Shown here piece by piece: positions 34,869 through 45,051 of a stretch of DNA of 59,001 nt. The position numbers and the translations under genes were made by a program. The DNA is from Pseudomonadota bacterium (GTDB lineage Bacteria > Pseudomonadota > Gammaproteobacteria > Burkholderiales > Usitatibacteraceae). The notes beneath the pieces are model-generated. The model was given only the letters and a program-made list of their open reading frames with translations. It was not told where the DNA came from and did not search any database. The stretch covers positions 1 to 59,001 of the forward strand of contig JAKOWJ010000301.1 of the NCBI GenBank assembly GCA_029781595.1, given 5' to 3'. Position 1 is the stretch's first letter, and every line of letters starts with the position of its first letter.

Positions 34869-36245
34869 TCAGCGTTCGGGGCGCGCCTGGCCGGCGGCCA
34901 GGGCGAGCCGCCGAAGCAGCTTGCCGTGGATGCCGCCGAAGCCGCCGTTGGACATGACCAGGACGTGGTCGCCCGGCCGCAGCACGTGGCCCAGCGCCTC
35001 GACCATGGGCTCGACGTCCGCGTAGATGGCCGCGCGCGTGGACAGCGGCGCGAGGGCCTTGGACGCGTCCCAGCCCAGGCCGCTCGCGTGGCAGTAGACG
35101 AGGTCGGCGCCCGCCAGGCTCGCCGCCAGGCGCGCCTGCATCGTGCCGAGCTTCATGGTGTTGGAGCGCGGCTCGAACACGGCGACGATGCGGGCCGTGC
35201 CGACACGCTTGCGCAGCCCGGCGATCGTCGCCTCGAAGGCCGTCGGGTGGTGGGCGAAGTCGTCGTAGACCGTGATGCCGTTCACCGTGCCCCTCGCCTC
35301 CAGGCGTCGCTTCACGCCCTGGAATCGGGAGAGCGCCTCGATGCCGGCGGCCACCGGCACCCCGGCGTGGCGGGCGGCGGCCAGCGCGGCCAGGGCGTTC
35401 AGGCGGTTGTGCTCGCCCGCGCCGTCCCAGCGCACCACCCCCTGGACCTCGCCGCGCAGCTTCACCTCGAAGGCGTCCTGCGCGTCCACCGCGCCCACCT
35501 GCCAGCCGTCGTCGGCGCCGAAGCGCTCCACGGGCGTCCAGCACCCGCGCTCGAGCACGCGCGCCAGGGCCGGCTCGCGCGCGTTGGCCACGACGAGTCC
35601 GCTCGCGGGCACCGTGCGCACCAGGTGGTGGAACTGCGTCTCGATGGCCGCGAGGTCCGGGAAGATGTCGGCGTGGTCGTACTCGAGGTTGTTGAGCACC
35701 GCCGTGCGCGGCCGGTACCAGACGAACTTGGAGCGCTTGTCGAAGAAGGCCGTGTCGTACTCGTCGGCCTCGATCACGAAGAAGGGCGAGGCGGTGAGCC
35801 GCGCCGAGACCTGGAAGTTCCTCGGCACGCCGCCGATGAGGAAGCCGGGGTCCAGCCCCGCCGCCTCGAGGATCCACGCGAGCATCGAGGCCGTGGTCGT
35901 CTTGCCGTGCGTGCCCGCGACCGCCAGCACCCACTTGCCCGCCAGCACGTGGTCGGCGAGCCACTGCGGCCCCGAGACGTAGGGCAGGCCCCGGTCCAGG
36001 ATCGCCTCGACCACCGGCCGGCCTCGCGTCATGGCGTTGCCGACGACGTAGAGGTCCGCCGGGTGGCGCTCGAGCTGCTCCGCGTCGTAGCCCTCGTGCA
36101 GCGCGATGCCCAGGTCGCGCAGCTGCTCGCTCATGGGCGGGTAGACCTGCGCGTCGCAGCCCGTGACGGCGTGGCCGGCCTCCCGCGCGATCTTCGCGAG
36201 GCCGCCCATGAAGGTGCCGCAGATGCCGAGGACGTGGAGGCGCAT
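34869..36245 (-). CDS. mpl: UDP-N-acetylmuramate:L-alanyl-gamma-D-glutamyl-meso-DAP ligase
   Basis: 458 residues, a Mur-ligase-family enzyme that recycles the murein tripeptide by joining it to UDP-MurNAc. N-terminal HVLGICGTFMGGLA nucleotide loop, ATP loop GTHGKTTTA (111-119), IEADEYDTAFFDKRSKFVWYRP and the C-terminal YDDFAHHPTA are all characteristic of Mpl rather than MurC. The ATG shares one nucleotide with the upstream DUF486 stop (TGATG). Together with mtgA it is one of two cell-wall enzymes in the window. Confidence 0.96.
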   Translation of the reverse strand: MRLHVLGICGTFMGGLAKIAREAGHAVTGCDAQVYPPMSEQLRDLGIALHEGYDAEQLERHPADLYVVGNAMTRGRPVVEAILDRGLPYVSGPQWLADHVLAGKWVLAVAGTHGKTTTASMLAWILEAAGLDPGFLIGGVPRNFQVSARLTASPFFVIEADEYDTAFFDKRSKFVWYRPRTAVLNNLEYDHADIFPDLAAIETQFHHLVRTVPASGLVVANAREPALARVLERGCWTPVERFGADDGWQVGAVDAQDAFEVKLRGEVQGVVRWDGAGEHNRLNALAALAAARHAGVPVAAGIEALSRFQGVKRRLEARGTVNGITVYDDFAHHPTAFEATIAGLRKRVGTARIVAVFEPRSNTMKLGTMQARLAASLAGADLVYCHASGLGWDASKALAPLSTRAAIYADVEPMVEALGHVLRPGDHVLVMSNGGFGGIHGKLLRRLALAAGQARPER

Positions 36246-36598
36246 CAGCCCTGGAAGATGAACCAGACCGCGCCCACCAGGCACAGCCCCGCCCACAGGT
36301 AGTTCCACTTGAGCCCCTCGCCCATGTAGAGGATGGCGAAGGGGACGAAGACGACGAGGGTGACGACCTCCTGCAGGATCTTCAGGCGCGCGAGCGAGAG
36401 CCCGCCCGCGAAGCCCAGCCGGTTGGCCGGCACCTGGAGCAGGTACTCGAAGAGGGCGATGCCCCAGCTCGCGAGCGCGGCCACCCACCAGGGGCTCGCC
36501 TGGAGGTTCTTCAGGTGCCCGTACCAGGCGAACGTCATGAAGAGGTTCGAGGCCGCGAGCATCGTGGCGGTGAGGGCGACGGTCTGCAGGGAGGTCAT
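36245..36598 (-). CDS. DUF486 / DMT-superfamily small membrane protein
   Basis: 117 residues with four predicted membrane helices (about 6-25, 38-58, 73-95 and 98-116). The conserved AWYGHLKNL, SWGIALFEYLLQVPANRLG and FAILYMGEGLKWNYLWAG segments identify the DUF486 family, related to small multidrug-resistance/DMT proteins. The function is not established. It heads the operon DUF486-mpl-phzF-yqiA-rnb, and the divergent neighbour is gshA. Confidence 0.9.
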   Translation of the reverse strand: MTSLQTVALTATMLAASNLFMTFAWYGHLKNLQASPWWVAALASWGIALFEYLLQVPANRLGFAGGLSLARLKILQEVVTLVVFVPFAILYMGEGLKWNYLWAGLCLVGAVWFIFQG

Positions 36599-36714
36599 GT
36601 GGGGGGCGGGCCGGCGGCCTGGCCCTCGGGGAGGCGGGGCGCGAATTTTATCATCCGGGCGGGTTAAACTAGCCCCCCGCACACCCGTCCGGGGGCGTCC
36701 GCCCCGCCGCGCCG
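36599..36714. promoter_or_regulatory. Divergent promoter region DUF486-mpl / gshA
   Basis: 116 nt between the two start codons. For gshA a TAAACT hexamer (36665-36670) may be the -10, with a weak -35. No clear promoter elements were seen for the leftward operon. Confidence 0.35.
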
Positions 36715-38022
36715 ATGGTCCCTCACCTCACCACCTCCCTCACCGGCCCGCTGCAGGATCTCGAGCGGGTCGTCCTCGACCGCCGGCCGCAGATCGAGCG
36801 CTGGTTCCGGGCGCGCTTCGCCGAGCACGAGGTGCCGTTCTACTCCTCGGTGGACCTGCGCAACAGCGGCTTCAAGCTCGCGCCCGTGGACACCAACCTC
36901 TTCCCGGGCGGCTTCAACAACCTCAACCCCGACTTCCTGCCGCTGTGCGTGCACGCGGCCATGTCCGCCATCCAGAAGCTGTGCCCGGACGCGCAGCGCT
37001 TCGTGCTGGTGCCGGAGAACCACACGCGCAACCTCTTCTACCTGCAGAACGTGGCCACGCTCAAGCGCATCCTGGAGAGCGCGGGCCTCGCGGTGCGCAT
37101 CGGGAGCCTGCTCCCGGACCTCGCCGGGCCCACGACGGTGGAGACGGCCGGCGGCGAGCGGCTGCTGCTCGAGCCGCTCAGGCGGCACGGCAACCGCGTG
37201 GGGCTGGAGGGCTTCGACCCCTGCGCCGTCATCGTGAACAACGACCTCTCGGGCGGCGTGCCCGCCATCCTGCGCGGGCTCGAGCAGACGGTGGTGCCGC
37301 CCCTCATCGCCGGGTGGTCCACGCGCCGCAAGTCGCAGCACTTCGCCGCCTACGAGCGCGTGGCCGAGGACTTCGCCGAGCTGGTCGGCATCGACCCCTG
37401 GTTCGTGAACCCCGCGTTCAGCCAGTGCCGCGGCGTGGACTTCGCGCAGAAGGCGGGCGAGGACTACCTCGCGGCCACCGTCGAGCAGGTGCTCGCCGAG
37501 GTGCGGGAGAAGTACGCCGAGCACGGCATCACCGAGCCGCCCTTCGTCATCGTGAAGGCCGACGCCGGCACCTACGGCATGGGGATCATGACGGCCAAGA
37601 GCGTGGACGACGTGAGGAACCTCAACCGCAAGGCGCGCAACAAGATGGCGGTGATCAAGGAGGGCCAGACCGTCTCCGAGGTGATCGTCCAGGAGGGGGT
37701 GTACACCTTCGAGGACGTGGACGGCGCGGTGGCCGAGCCCGTGATCTACATGATCGACCAGTTCGTCGTGGGCGGCTTCTACCGCGTGCACAACGCGCGC
37801 GGCAAGGACGAGAACCTCAACTCGCCCGGCATGGAGTTCCGCCCGCTCGCCTTCGAGACCGACTGCCAGTCGCCGGACTGCGCCGGCCAGCCCGGCGACC
37901 CGCCCAACCGCTTCTACACCTACGGCGTGGTGGCGCGCCTGGCCAACCTCGCCGCCGCGCTGGAGATCGAGGAGATGGTCGCCCGCGCCGAGGAGCCCGA
38001 GGCCCTCGCCGAGAGCGCATGA
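36715..38022 (+). CDS. gshA: Glutamate-cysteine ligase, ATP-grasp-like betaproteobacterial type
   Basis: 435 residues; joins glutamate and cysteine, the first step of glutathione synthesis. The sequence is not like enteric GshA. It belongs to the separate family typical of beta-/gammaproteobacteria, with PFYSSVDLRNSGFKLAPVDTNLFPGGFNNL near the start and VIVKADAGTYGMGIM and VYMIDQFVVGGFYRVHNARG in the C-terminal half. The ATGA overlap with gshB confirms the pathway. Confidence 0.95.
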   Translation: MVPHLTTSLTGPLQDLERVVLDRRPQIERWFRARFAEHEVPFYSSVDLRNSGFKLAPVDTNLFPGGFNNLNPDFLPLCVHAAMSAIQKLCPDAQRFVLVPENHTRNLFYLQNVATLKRILESAGLAVRIGSLLPDLAGPTTVETAGGERLLLEPLRRHGNRVGLEGFDPCAVIVNNDLSGGVPAILRGLEQTVVPPLIAGWSTRRKSQHFAAYERVAEDFAELVGIDPWFVNPAFSQCRGVDFAQKAGEDYLAATVEQVLAEVREKYAEHGITEPPFVIVKADAGTYGMGIMTAKSVDDVRNLNRKARNKMAVIKEGQTVSEVIVQEGVYTFEDVDGAVAEPVIYMIDQFVVGGFYRVHNARGKDENLNSPGMEFRPLAFETDCQSPDCAGQPGDPPNRFYTYGVVARLANLAAALEIEEMVARAEEPEALAESA

Positions 38023-38969
38023 AGCTCGCCTTCGTGGTCGACCCGCTGGGCCACCTCAAGCCCGCGAAGGACTCCTCCATCGCCATGATGCGCGAGGCGG
38101 CGCGGCGCGGGCACGAGGTCTACGCGATCGGCATGGCGGACCTCTTCGTCCAGGACGGCGCGGTGGCCGCGCGCGCCACGCCCCTGGAGCTGGCCGCGGG
38201 CGACTCGCCCTGGTGCCGCGAGGGCGCGCCCGAGGAGGTGCCCCTCGCCTTCTTCGACCTGGTGGCGATGCGCAAGGACCCGCCCTTCGACGCCGAGTAC
38301 TACTACGCCACGCTCCTGCTGGAGCGGGCCGAGGCCCAGGGGGCGCGGGTGGCCAACTCGCCGCGCGCGCTGCGCGACTGGAACGAGAAGCTCGCCATCC
38401 TGCGCTTCCCGGCGCTCGCCCCGGCCACGCTCGTCACGCGCGACCCGGCCCGCGTGCAGGCCTTCGTCGACCGCCACGGCGACGCCATCCTCAAGAAGCT
38501 CGACGGCATGGGCGGCACGATGATCTTCCGCGTGCGCGCGGACGACCCCAACCGCAACGTCATCGTCGAGACCATGGTGGGCGAGGCCGAGCGCACCATC
38601 ATGGTCCAGAAGTTCATCCCGGAGATCACGCGCGGGGACAAGCGCGTGCTGGTGGTCGACGGCCGGGTCTTCCCCCACTGCCTCGCGCGCATCCCGCGCG
38701 CCGGCGAGACGCGCGGCAACCTCGCCGCCGGCGGCACGGGCGTCGCCCAGCCCCTGTCGGCGCGCGACCGCGAGATCGGCGAGGCGGTCGGCGCCGAGCT
38801 CGCCGCGGCCGGCATCGTCTTCGCGGGCCTGGACGTGATCGGCGACTGGCTCACGGAGGTCAACGTGACCAGCCCCACCTGCATCGTCGAGATCGCGCAG
38901 CAGACCGGCGAGAACGCCGCCAGGCCCCTGATGGACGCCTTCGAGCGCCTCGCGCGGCGCGCCGGCTAG
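38019..38969 (+). CDS. gshB: Glutathione synthetase
   Basis: 316 residues; adds glycine to gamma-glutamylcysteine using ATP. It has an ATP-grasp fold: MRKDPPFDAEYYYATLLLE substrate loop, ILKKLDGMGGTMIFRV glycine-rich loop, VQKFIPEITRGDKRVLVVDG, and the metal-binding end TEVNVTSPTCIVEI. All catalytic segments are intact. Its start overlaps the gshA stop by 4 nt. It converges on the next gene with a 4-nt overlap. Confidence 0.97.
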   Translation: MKLAFVVDPLGHLKPAKDSSIAMMREAARRGHEVYAIGMADLFVQDGAVAARATPLELAAGDSPWCREGAPEEVPLAFFDLVAMRKDPPFDAEYYYATLLLERAEAQGARVANSPRALRDWNEKLAILRFPALAPATLVTRDPARVQAFVDRHGDAILKKLDGMGGTMIFRVRADDPNRNVIVETMVGEAERTIMVQKFIPEITRGDKRVLVVDGRVFPHCLARIPRAGETRGNLAAGGTGVAQPLSARDREIGEAVGAELAAAGIVFAGLDVIGDWLTEVNVTSPTCIVEIAQQTGENAARPLMDAFERLARRAG

Positions 38970-40579
38970 AACACGGTGACGCGGTCGAAGTCCGAGCCGC
39001 GCTCGAGCACCTCGTAGACGGTGGACTCCTTCGGGCCGCCCTTCCAGACTTCCACGCCGCGTCCCCGCGAGGCGACGCCCGAGGGCACCACCAGCGACTC
39101 CGGCACGCCCAGGCGCTCGAGCGCCGGCAGGCGGAAGCCCTGCGCCCAGGCGCTGCCCTGGCGGTTGCGCGAGTCGGCCGCGCGCACCGCGATGGGCTCG
39201 GGCCGGCCCGGGAAGAGGTGCACCGTGATCACGATGCGGCCGTCGGTCTCCTGCACGAGGGCCTGCACCATGCCCAGGAAGAACGGCGCGGCCTCGCCCA
39301 GCCGCATGGAGAGCACGCGGCCGATGGCCACGCCCTTCGAGGCCGTCGGCGGGCGCGCCAGGCGCCAGGCGCCGAGCATCTCGTCGACCACCAGCCAGTT
39401 CTCGACCGAGAAGTTGTAGTCCGCCACGCGCAGCTGCTGCGTGCGCTCGGTGACCTTGCCGAACACGGCGAGGTCGTCCTTCTCCTGGCGCGTGAGCTCG
39501 CGCTCCCGGTCCGGCTGCTCGAACACCGCGCCGCCGGTGGCGAAGAAGTGGATCTCGGGCAGGCCGAAGGCGAGGCCGGCCGTCTTCTCGTCGGGGACCT
39601 TGGCCGGCGGGCGCGGCGGCGCGCCCTCGCACCAGAGCTTGTGCAGGCGCGAGAGCTGGGCCAGCGCGTCGATGGCGCTCGCCTCGGCCGGCAGCCCCAC
39701 GTTGGCGGGCTCCTCGCCGGCCTGCAGGGCCTTCAGGCGCTTGCGGATGCTGCGCGACAGGCCCTCGACGTCCAGGACACGGTGCGTGTCGCTCAGGTCG
39801 TCGGCGTGCAGCGGCCGCGCGCCGATGGGCTTGGCGAGGTCCACGGCGAGCGGGAAGGTCGCGCCGGACTCCGCGGCGGGAGCCTCGGGCATCACGCGCA
39901 CCTTGCGCGTCCACATCCGCAGCAGCGCGGCCAGGAGCTCCATGTGCGGCGCCGTCATCTCCGAGAGGTAGGCCGCCTGCGTGAGCACGACGTGCACGTA
40001 GGCCTCGTGCGCGCTCGAGTGCCCGTCCTCGCTCTCCAGGCTGTCCTTCACGCGCTCGTCGGCGAGCCCCGTGCGCTCGGCCTCGAGGTACTGGCCGTGC
40101 AGCCGCAGCCACAGGGAGGGCTCGAAGCGCCGGTAGATCATCGCGTGGAAGAGCATCTGCGCGCCCAGGTAGCGCACGATGCGCTGCATCATGAGCGCGC
40201 GGTGCCGCGGGAGCTCGCCGCGGTCCGTCGCGGCCGCCTCCAGGCACTGGCGGTAGCCCGTCTCCATCTCCTCGAGCAGCGAGCGCCCGGTGTTCCAGGC
40301 GACGAGGTCGTTGTGCGACAGGGGCAGCGTCTTGCCGAAGTAGCGCGAGCGCTGCTCGCCCTGCAGGAAGGCGATCTTGTCGCGCATGAGCTCCAGGCAC
40401 TTGAGCCGCTCGATGCCGCCGGTCTCGCCGCGGTTGATCGCGCGCAGCGCCTCCAGCACGAACTGCTGCGCCTGCGGGATGTTGGTGAGCGGCAGGCCCG
40501 CGAGCCACTCCTTGCAGCCCTTCGCGTCGGCGAAGGCGAGGCCGCCGGCGCCTCTCGGGGGGGGAGGGGAAGCGCCCAT
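38966..40579 (-). CDS. Conserved cytoplasmic protein of unknown function (537 aa)
   Basis: 537 residues, no signal or membrane segment. The N-terminal two-thirds are helical (LTNIPQAQQFVLEALRAINRGE..., many R/E-rich helices to about 330). The last part (about 365-537) looks like a beta-barrel: DYNFSVENWLVVDEMLGAWRL, GRVLSMRL, RIVITVHLFPG, then a charged tail. I have a vague memory of betaproteobacterial relatives annotated as cyclic-di-GMP-binding or PilZ-like, but I see no clear RxxxR / DxSxxG PilZ motif and do not claim it. It is linked to the HIT gene (6-nt gap). Confidence 0.75.
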   Translation of the reverse strand: MGASPPPPRGAGGLAFADAKGCKEWLAGLPLTNIPQAQQFVLEALRAINRGETGGIERLKCLELMRDKIAFLQGEQRSRYFGKTLPLSHNDLVAWNTGRSLLEEMETGYRQCLEAAATDRGELPRHRALMMQRIVRYLGAQMLFHAMIYRRFEPSLWLRLHGQYLEAERTGLADERVKDSLESEDGHSSAHEAYVHVVLTQAAYLSEMTAPHMELLAALLRMWTRKVRVMPEAPAAESGATFPLAVDLAKPIGARPLHADDLSDTHRVLDVEGLSRSIRKRLKALQAGEEPANVGLPAEASAIDALAQLSRLHKLWCEGAPPRPPAKVPDEKTAGLAFGLPEIHFFATGGAVFEQPDRERELTRQEKDDLAVFGKVTERTQQLRVADYNFSVENWLVVDEMLGAWRLARPPTASKGVAIGRVLSMRLGEAAPFFLGMVQALVQETDGRIVITVHLFPGRPEPIAVRAADSRNRQGSAWAQGFRLPALERLGVPESLVVPSGVASRGRGVEVWKGGPKESTVYEVLERGSDFDRVTVF

Positions 40580-40585
40580 GGCCGC

Positions 40586-41035
40586 TCAGAGCCCCCGCGC
40601 GGCCAGGGCCGCCGGGAGCGCCGCCGCCATCGCCGCCGCGCGCGCGACGCGCCCGGCCGGCGGCGCCCGGTCGTGGCGGGCGGGGGACCACACCGCCCCG
40701 GGGAAGTGGCGGTCGTCGCGCCAGCGCGGGATCACGTGCCAGTGCACGTGCGGCACGGCATTGCCCAGCGTGGCGAGGTTCATCTTGTCGGGTTCCAGCG
40801 ACTGCCTCACATGCGTCTCCACGGCGAACACCACGGCCATCAGGCGATCGCGCTCGGCCGCGGCGAGGTCCGTCATCTCGCGCGCGTGGCGGCCCAGCAC
40901 CACCCGGAGGAATCCCGGCAGGCCGGGCTCGTCCGCCACCACCACCCGGCACAGGTCATTCTGCCAGAGGAGCGTGCCGCCCGCGCCATGGCACAGTTCA
41001 CATTCCCTCGCGTTCGCTTGCGGTTCGGCGGTCAT
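40586..41035 (-). CDS. HIT-family nucleotide hydrolase
   Basis: 149 residues. The catalytic histidine triad is H96-V-H98-W-H100 in NAVPHVHWHVIPRW, and DKMNLATLGN precedes it, the normal HIT layout. A C12-x-x-C15 pair near the start may bind zinc. It could be a dinucleoside polyphosphate or AMP-derivative hydrolase; the true substrate is unknown. It is encoded 6 nt before the unknown 537-residue gene. Confidence 0.93.
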   Translation of the reverse strand: MTAEPQANARECELCHGAGGTLLWQNDLCRVVVADEPGLPGFLRVVLGRHAREMTDLAAAERDRLMAVVFAVETHVRQSLEPDKMNLATLGNAVPHVHWHVIPRWRDDRHFPGAVWSPARHDRAPPAGRVARAAAMAAALPAALAARGL

Positions 41036-41106
41036 GGTCCGGAGGCCGGGGTCGGCAACCCGCGATTGTCCCCGCGGCGGCCCGCGGAAGGCAACCGGGC
41101 GCGCCG

Positions 41107-44100
41107 CTAGAGGAGCACGCGCTCGATCCCGCCGCGGTTCGCGCGCGCCACGAACTCGGCCATCCAGCCCTCGCCCAGGAGGTGGCGCGCCATCTCGACC
41201 ACGATGTAGTCGGCTTGCGTGCCGGCGTCCTCCTCGTAGCGCGCCAGGCCCTGCAGGCACGACGGGCACGAGGTGAGCACCTTCACTTCGCCCGCGAAGC
41301 CGTCCGCGCGCGCCGCCCGGGCGCCGCGCACCAGCTCCTCCTCCTTGCGGAAGCGCACCTGGGTGGCGATGTCCGGGCGCGCGACCGCCAGGGTGCCCGA
41401 CTCGCCGCAGCAGCGCTCGCTCGCGGCCACCGGCGCGCCCATCAGCTCGTTCACCACCTTGAGCGGCCGGTGCGTCTTCATGGGCGTGTGGCAGGGGTCG
41501 TGGTAGAGGTAGCGCACGCCCTGCACGCCCTCCAGGCGCACGCCCTTCTCGAGCAGGTACTCGTGGATGTCGAGCAGCCGGCAGCCCGGGAAGATGCGGT
41601 CGAACTCGTACTTCATCAGGGCGTCCATGCACGTGCCGCAGGACACCACCACCGTGCGGATGTCCAGGTAGTTGAGCGTGTTGGCCACGCGGTGGAAGAG
41701 CACGCGGTTCCTCAGCGTGATCTCCTCGCCGCGCGCGGCCTGCCCGCTCGCCGTCTGCGGGTAGCCGCAGCAGAGGTAGCCCGGCGGCAGCACGCACTGC
41801 GCGCCAACGTGGTAGAGCAGCGCCTGGGTGGCGAGCCCCACCTGGCCGAAGAGCCGCTCGGAGCCGCAGCCCGGGAAGTAGAACACCGCGTCCGAGTCCT
41901 CCGTCACCTTCGCCGGGTCGCGGATGATGGGCACGACGGAGGCGTCCTCGATGTCCAGGAGCGCGCGCGCGGTGCGCTTCGGCAGGTTCCCCGGCATCGG
42001 CTTGTTGATGAAGTGCACGACCTGCGCCTTCAGCGGCGGGCGGCCCACGGTGGCCGGCGGGTGGCGCGTCTGGCCGCGCGTGACGAGGAAGGGGCGGGCG
42101 AGCGCGTGGGCCAGGCGCTGGGCGCGGTAGCCCCAGTCGATCATCACCTTCTTGAGCACCTTGATGGTCGCCGGGTCGGTCGCGTTGAGGTAGGCCATGG
42201 AGAGCGCCGAGCCCGGGTTGAAGCGCTTGCGGCCGAGCCGTGCGAGCAGGCCGCGCATGGCGATGGAGACGTCGCCGAAGTCGATGTCGACCGGGCACGG
42301 CGCCGCGCACTTGTGGCACACCGTGCAGTGGTCTGCCACGTCGCCGAACTCGTCGAAGTGCCGCAGGCTCACGCCGCGGCGCGTCTGCTCCTCGTAGAGG
42401 AAGGCCTCGGTGAGCAGCGACAGGGCGAGGATCTTGTTGCGCGGGCTGTAGCCCAGGTTCGCCCGCGGCACGTGCGTGGAGCACACGGGCTTGCACTTGC
42501 CGCAGCGCAGGCAGTCCTTCACCGAGTCGGCGATGGCGCCGATGTCGCTCCTCTCGAGGATGATGGACTCGTGGCCGATGAGCGCGAAGGACGGCGTGTA
42601 GGCGTTGGAGAGGTCCGCGCCCGCGAGGAGCTTGCCGCGGTTGAAGCGGCCCTCGGGATCGACCTTCGCCTTCCACCGCGCGAAGGCCTCGACCTCCTGC
42701 GGCTCCAGGAACTCGAGCTTGGTGATGCCGATGCCGTGCTCGCCGGAGACGACGCCGCCCAGGGACTTGGCGAACCGCATGATGTGGGCCACCGCCTCGT
42801 TGGCGGTGCGCAGCATCTCGTAGTCGTCGGAGTTCACGGGGATGTTGGTGTGCACGTTGCCGTCGCCGGCGTGCATGTGCAGCGCCACGAACACCCGGCC
42901 GCGCAGGACGTCGGCGTGGATCGCCTGCACCGCGGCCATCACCGGCTCGAAGGCGCGCCCCGCGAACACCTGGCGCAGCGGGTCGCGCAGCTCGCGCTTC
43001 CACGAGGCGCGCAGCTCGTGCAGCTGGACGAGGGAGAAGAGCGTCCTCGCACCGTCGGCGCCCGCGACGGCCGGCGCGAGGCCCAGGGCGTCCAGGTCGG
43101 CGCGGACCTCGTCGAGGCGGCGGTCGAGGTTGCGCGCGAGGTAGTCCCAGCGCCGCCGCACGAAGCGCACGAGCTCGAGCGCCTGCGCGGGCCGGTCGCC
43201 GAGCACGTCCTCGCGCTGCAGCGCCTCGCCGTCGGTCTCCACCGGCAGCTCCCCGCCCAGGTATTGCGCCAGCGCGTCGGCCAGGCGCAGCTTGTTGGCG
43301 AGGGAGTACTGGACGTTGAGGCGCTCGACGCCGTTGGTGTAGTCGGCCAGGCGCTCGAGCGGGATCACCACGTCCTCGTTCACCTTGAAGGCGTTGGTGT
43401 GCTTGGCGATGGCGGCGGTGCGCGAGCGCTCCATCCAGAAGCGCTTGCGGGCCTCGGGGCTCGCGGCGACGAAGCCCTCGCCGCCGCGGGCGTTGGCCAG
43501 GCGCACCACCTCGGAGGCGCAGGCGGCCACCGCCGCCTCGTCGTCGCCCACCAGGTCGCCGATGAGCACCATGCGCGGGCGGCCGTGCGCCTTCGCCTTG
43601 GTGGCGTAGCCCACCGCCTTCACGTAGCGCTCGTCCAGGTGCTCCAGGCCCGCGAGCGCCACCCCGTCGCGGCCGTCCACCCGCTTCGTGATCTCGACGA
43701 TGGCCGGCACGGCGAGCGCCACGTCGCCGAAGAACTCCAGGCACACCGTGCGGGTGTGCGCGGGCATGCGGTGCAGGATGAAGGTGGCGGAGGTGATGAT
43801 CCCGTCGCAGCCCTCCTTCTGCACGCCGGGCAGCCCGCCCAGCACCTTGTCGGTGACGTCCTTGCCCAGGCCCGCCTTGCGGAAGCGCCGCCCCTCGATC
43901 TCGAGGATCTCCTCGCCGCGGGGCGTGCGCCCGTCGGCCTCGAAGCGGCGGATGCGGAAGCGCGCCACGGGCGCGTCGTGGATCTTGCCGAGGTTGTGGT
44001 CCAGGCGCTCGACCTCGATCCAGTCGGCCTGCGGCGTCACCATGCGCCAGGAGGCGAGGTTGTCGACCGCCGTGCCCCACAGCACGGCCTTCTTGCCGCC

Positions 44101-44961
44101 CGCGTTCATCGCGATGTTGCCGCCGATGCACGAGGCGTCGGCCGAGGTGGGGTCGACGGCGAAGGCGAGGCCGGCGGCCTCCGCGGCCTCCATCACGCGC
44201 CGCGTGACGGCGCCCGCGCCCACGCGGATGACGGGCACGGGCGAGGCCACGCCCGGGAGCGATGCCGGGGCCACCTCGCCCACGAAGTCGAGCTTCTCGG
44301 TGTTCACCACCGCGGAGAGCGCGTCCAGCGGGATGGCGCCGCCCGTGTAGCCCGTGCCGCCGCCACGCGGGATGATGGTCAGGCCCAGCTCGACGAGCGC
44401 CTTCACGAGCGGGGCGCACTCGGCCTCGGTGTCGGGCGAGACGACCACGAACGGGTACTCGACGCGCCAGTCGGTGGCGTCGGTGACGTGCGAGACGCGC
44501 GCGAGGCCGTCGAAGGCGACGTTGTCGCGGCGGGTGAGGGGCGAGAGGCGCCGCAGCACGCGCCGGCGCAGCGCGCGCGTCTCGGCGAACTCGCGGGCGA
44601 AGGCGTCCACGGCGCCGTGCGCCGCCTCGAGCAGGCGCCCCACGCGCTGGCTGCGCTCCGCATCGGATTCGTCGGCCCGGCGCCGCTTCTCGATCTCGCG
44701 CAGGCGGTGGCGCATCGCCTCCACTAGGGCCTCCAGGCGTTTCGGGCTGTCGAGCAGGTCGTCCTGGAGGTAGGGGTTGCGCTTGACGACCCAGATGTCG
44801 CCCAGCACCTCGTAGAGCATGCGCGCCGAGCGGCCCGTGCGGCGCTGGCCGCGCAGCTCGTCCAGCCCCTGCCAGGCCTCGCGGCCGAGCAGGCGGATCA
44901 CGATCTCCCGGTCGGAGAACGAGGTGTAGTTGTACGGGATCTCGCGCAGTCGGGCGGTCAT
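41107..44961 (-). CDS. Large FAD/Fe-S oxidoreductase (DUF3683, GlcD-LldE-like fusion)
   Basis: 1,284 residues in three parts. About 1-150 is a DUF3683-type N-terminal region. About 170-790 is a vanillyl-alcohol-oxidase-type FAD domain with [18 protein letters not shown] and the [14 protein letters not shown]-terminal motif of D-lactate/glycolate dehydrogenases. About 820-1270 contains two ferredoxin-like clusters ([25 protein letters not shown]) and two CCG domains ([14 protein letters not shown]). It probably oxidises a D-2-hydroxyacid and passes electrons to the quinone pool. Such fused forms are typical of betaproteobacteria. Start ATG ([21 protein letters not shown]). Confidence 0.92.
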   Translation of the reverse strand: MTARLREIPYNYTSFSDREIVIRLLGREAWQGLDELRGQRRTGRSARMLYEVLGDIWVVKRNPYLQDDLLDSPKRLEALVEAMRHRLREIEKRRRADESDAERSQRVGRLLEAAHGAVDAFAREFAETRALRRRVLRRLSPLTRRDNVAFDGLARVSHVTDATDWRVEYPFVVVSPDTEAECAPLVKALVELGLTIIPRGGGTGYTGGAIPLDALSAVVNTEKLDFVGEVAPASLPGVASPVPVIRVGAGAVTRRVMEAAEAAGLAFAVDPTSADASCIGGNIAMNAGGKKAVLWGTAVDNLASWRMVTPQADWIEVERLDHNLGKIHDAPVARFRIRRFEADGRTPRGEEILEIEGRRFRKAGLGKDVTDKVLGGLPGVQKEGCDGIITSATFILHRMPAHTRTVCLEFFGDVALAVPAIVEITKRVDGRDGVALAGLEHLDERYVKAVGYATKAKAHGRPRMVLIGDLVGDDEAAVAACASEVVRLANARGGEGFVAASPEARKRFWMERSRTAAIAKHTNAFKVNEDVVIPLERLADYTNGVERLNVQYSLANKLRLADALAQYLGGELPVETDGEALQREDVLGDRPAQALELVRFVRRRWDYLARNLDRRLDEVRADLDALGLAPAVAGADGARTLFSLVQLHELRASWKRELRDPLRQVFAGRAFEPVMAAVQAIHADVLRGRVFVALHMHAGDGNVHTNIPVNSDDYEMLRTANEAVAHIMRFAKSLGGVVSGEHGIGITKLEFLEPQEVEAFARWKAKVDPEGRFNRGKLLAGADLSNAYTPSFALIGHESIILERSDIGAIADSVKDCLRCGKCKPVCSTHVPRANLGYSPRNKILALSLLTEAFLYEEQTRRGVSLRHFDEFGDVADHCTVCHKCAAPCPVDIDFGDVSIAMRGLLARLGRKRFNPGSALSMAYLNATDPATIKVLKKVMIDWGYRAQRLAHALARPFLVTRGQTRHPPATVGRPPLKAQVVHFINKPMPGNLPKRTARALLDIEDASVVPIIRDPAKVTEDSDAVFYFPGCGSERLFGQVGLATQALLYHVGAQCVLPPGYLCCGYPQTASGQAARGEEITLRNRVLFHRVANTLNYLDIRTVVVSCGTCMDALMKYEFDRIFPGCRLLDIHEYLLEKGVRLEGVQGVRYLYHDPCHTPMKTHRPLKVVNELMGAPVAASERCCGESGTLAVARPDIATQVRFRKEEELVRGARAARADGFAGEVKVLTSCPSCLQGLARYEEDAGTQADYIVVEMARHLLGEGWMAEFVARANRGGIERVLL

Positions 44962-45004
44962 CGAGGGCGGGTCGCGGCCCGTGGGCGCCACGGGGGGAAT
45001 AGCG

Positions 45005-45010
45005 ATTCTA
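45005..45010 (-). promoter_or_regulatory. Putative -10 box of the FAD/Fe-S oxidoreductase gene
   Basis: TAGAAT on the minus strand, 44 nt upstream of the ATG. No convincing -35 at 16-18 bp. Confidence 0.4.
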
Positions 45011-45051
45011 CCGCACTGCAGCATTGACCCCGGACGGGGCCGCGGGCCCGG

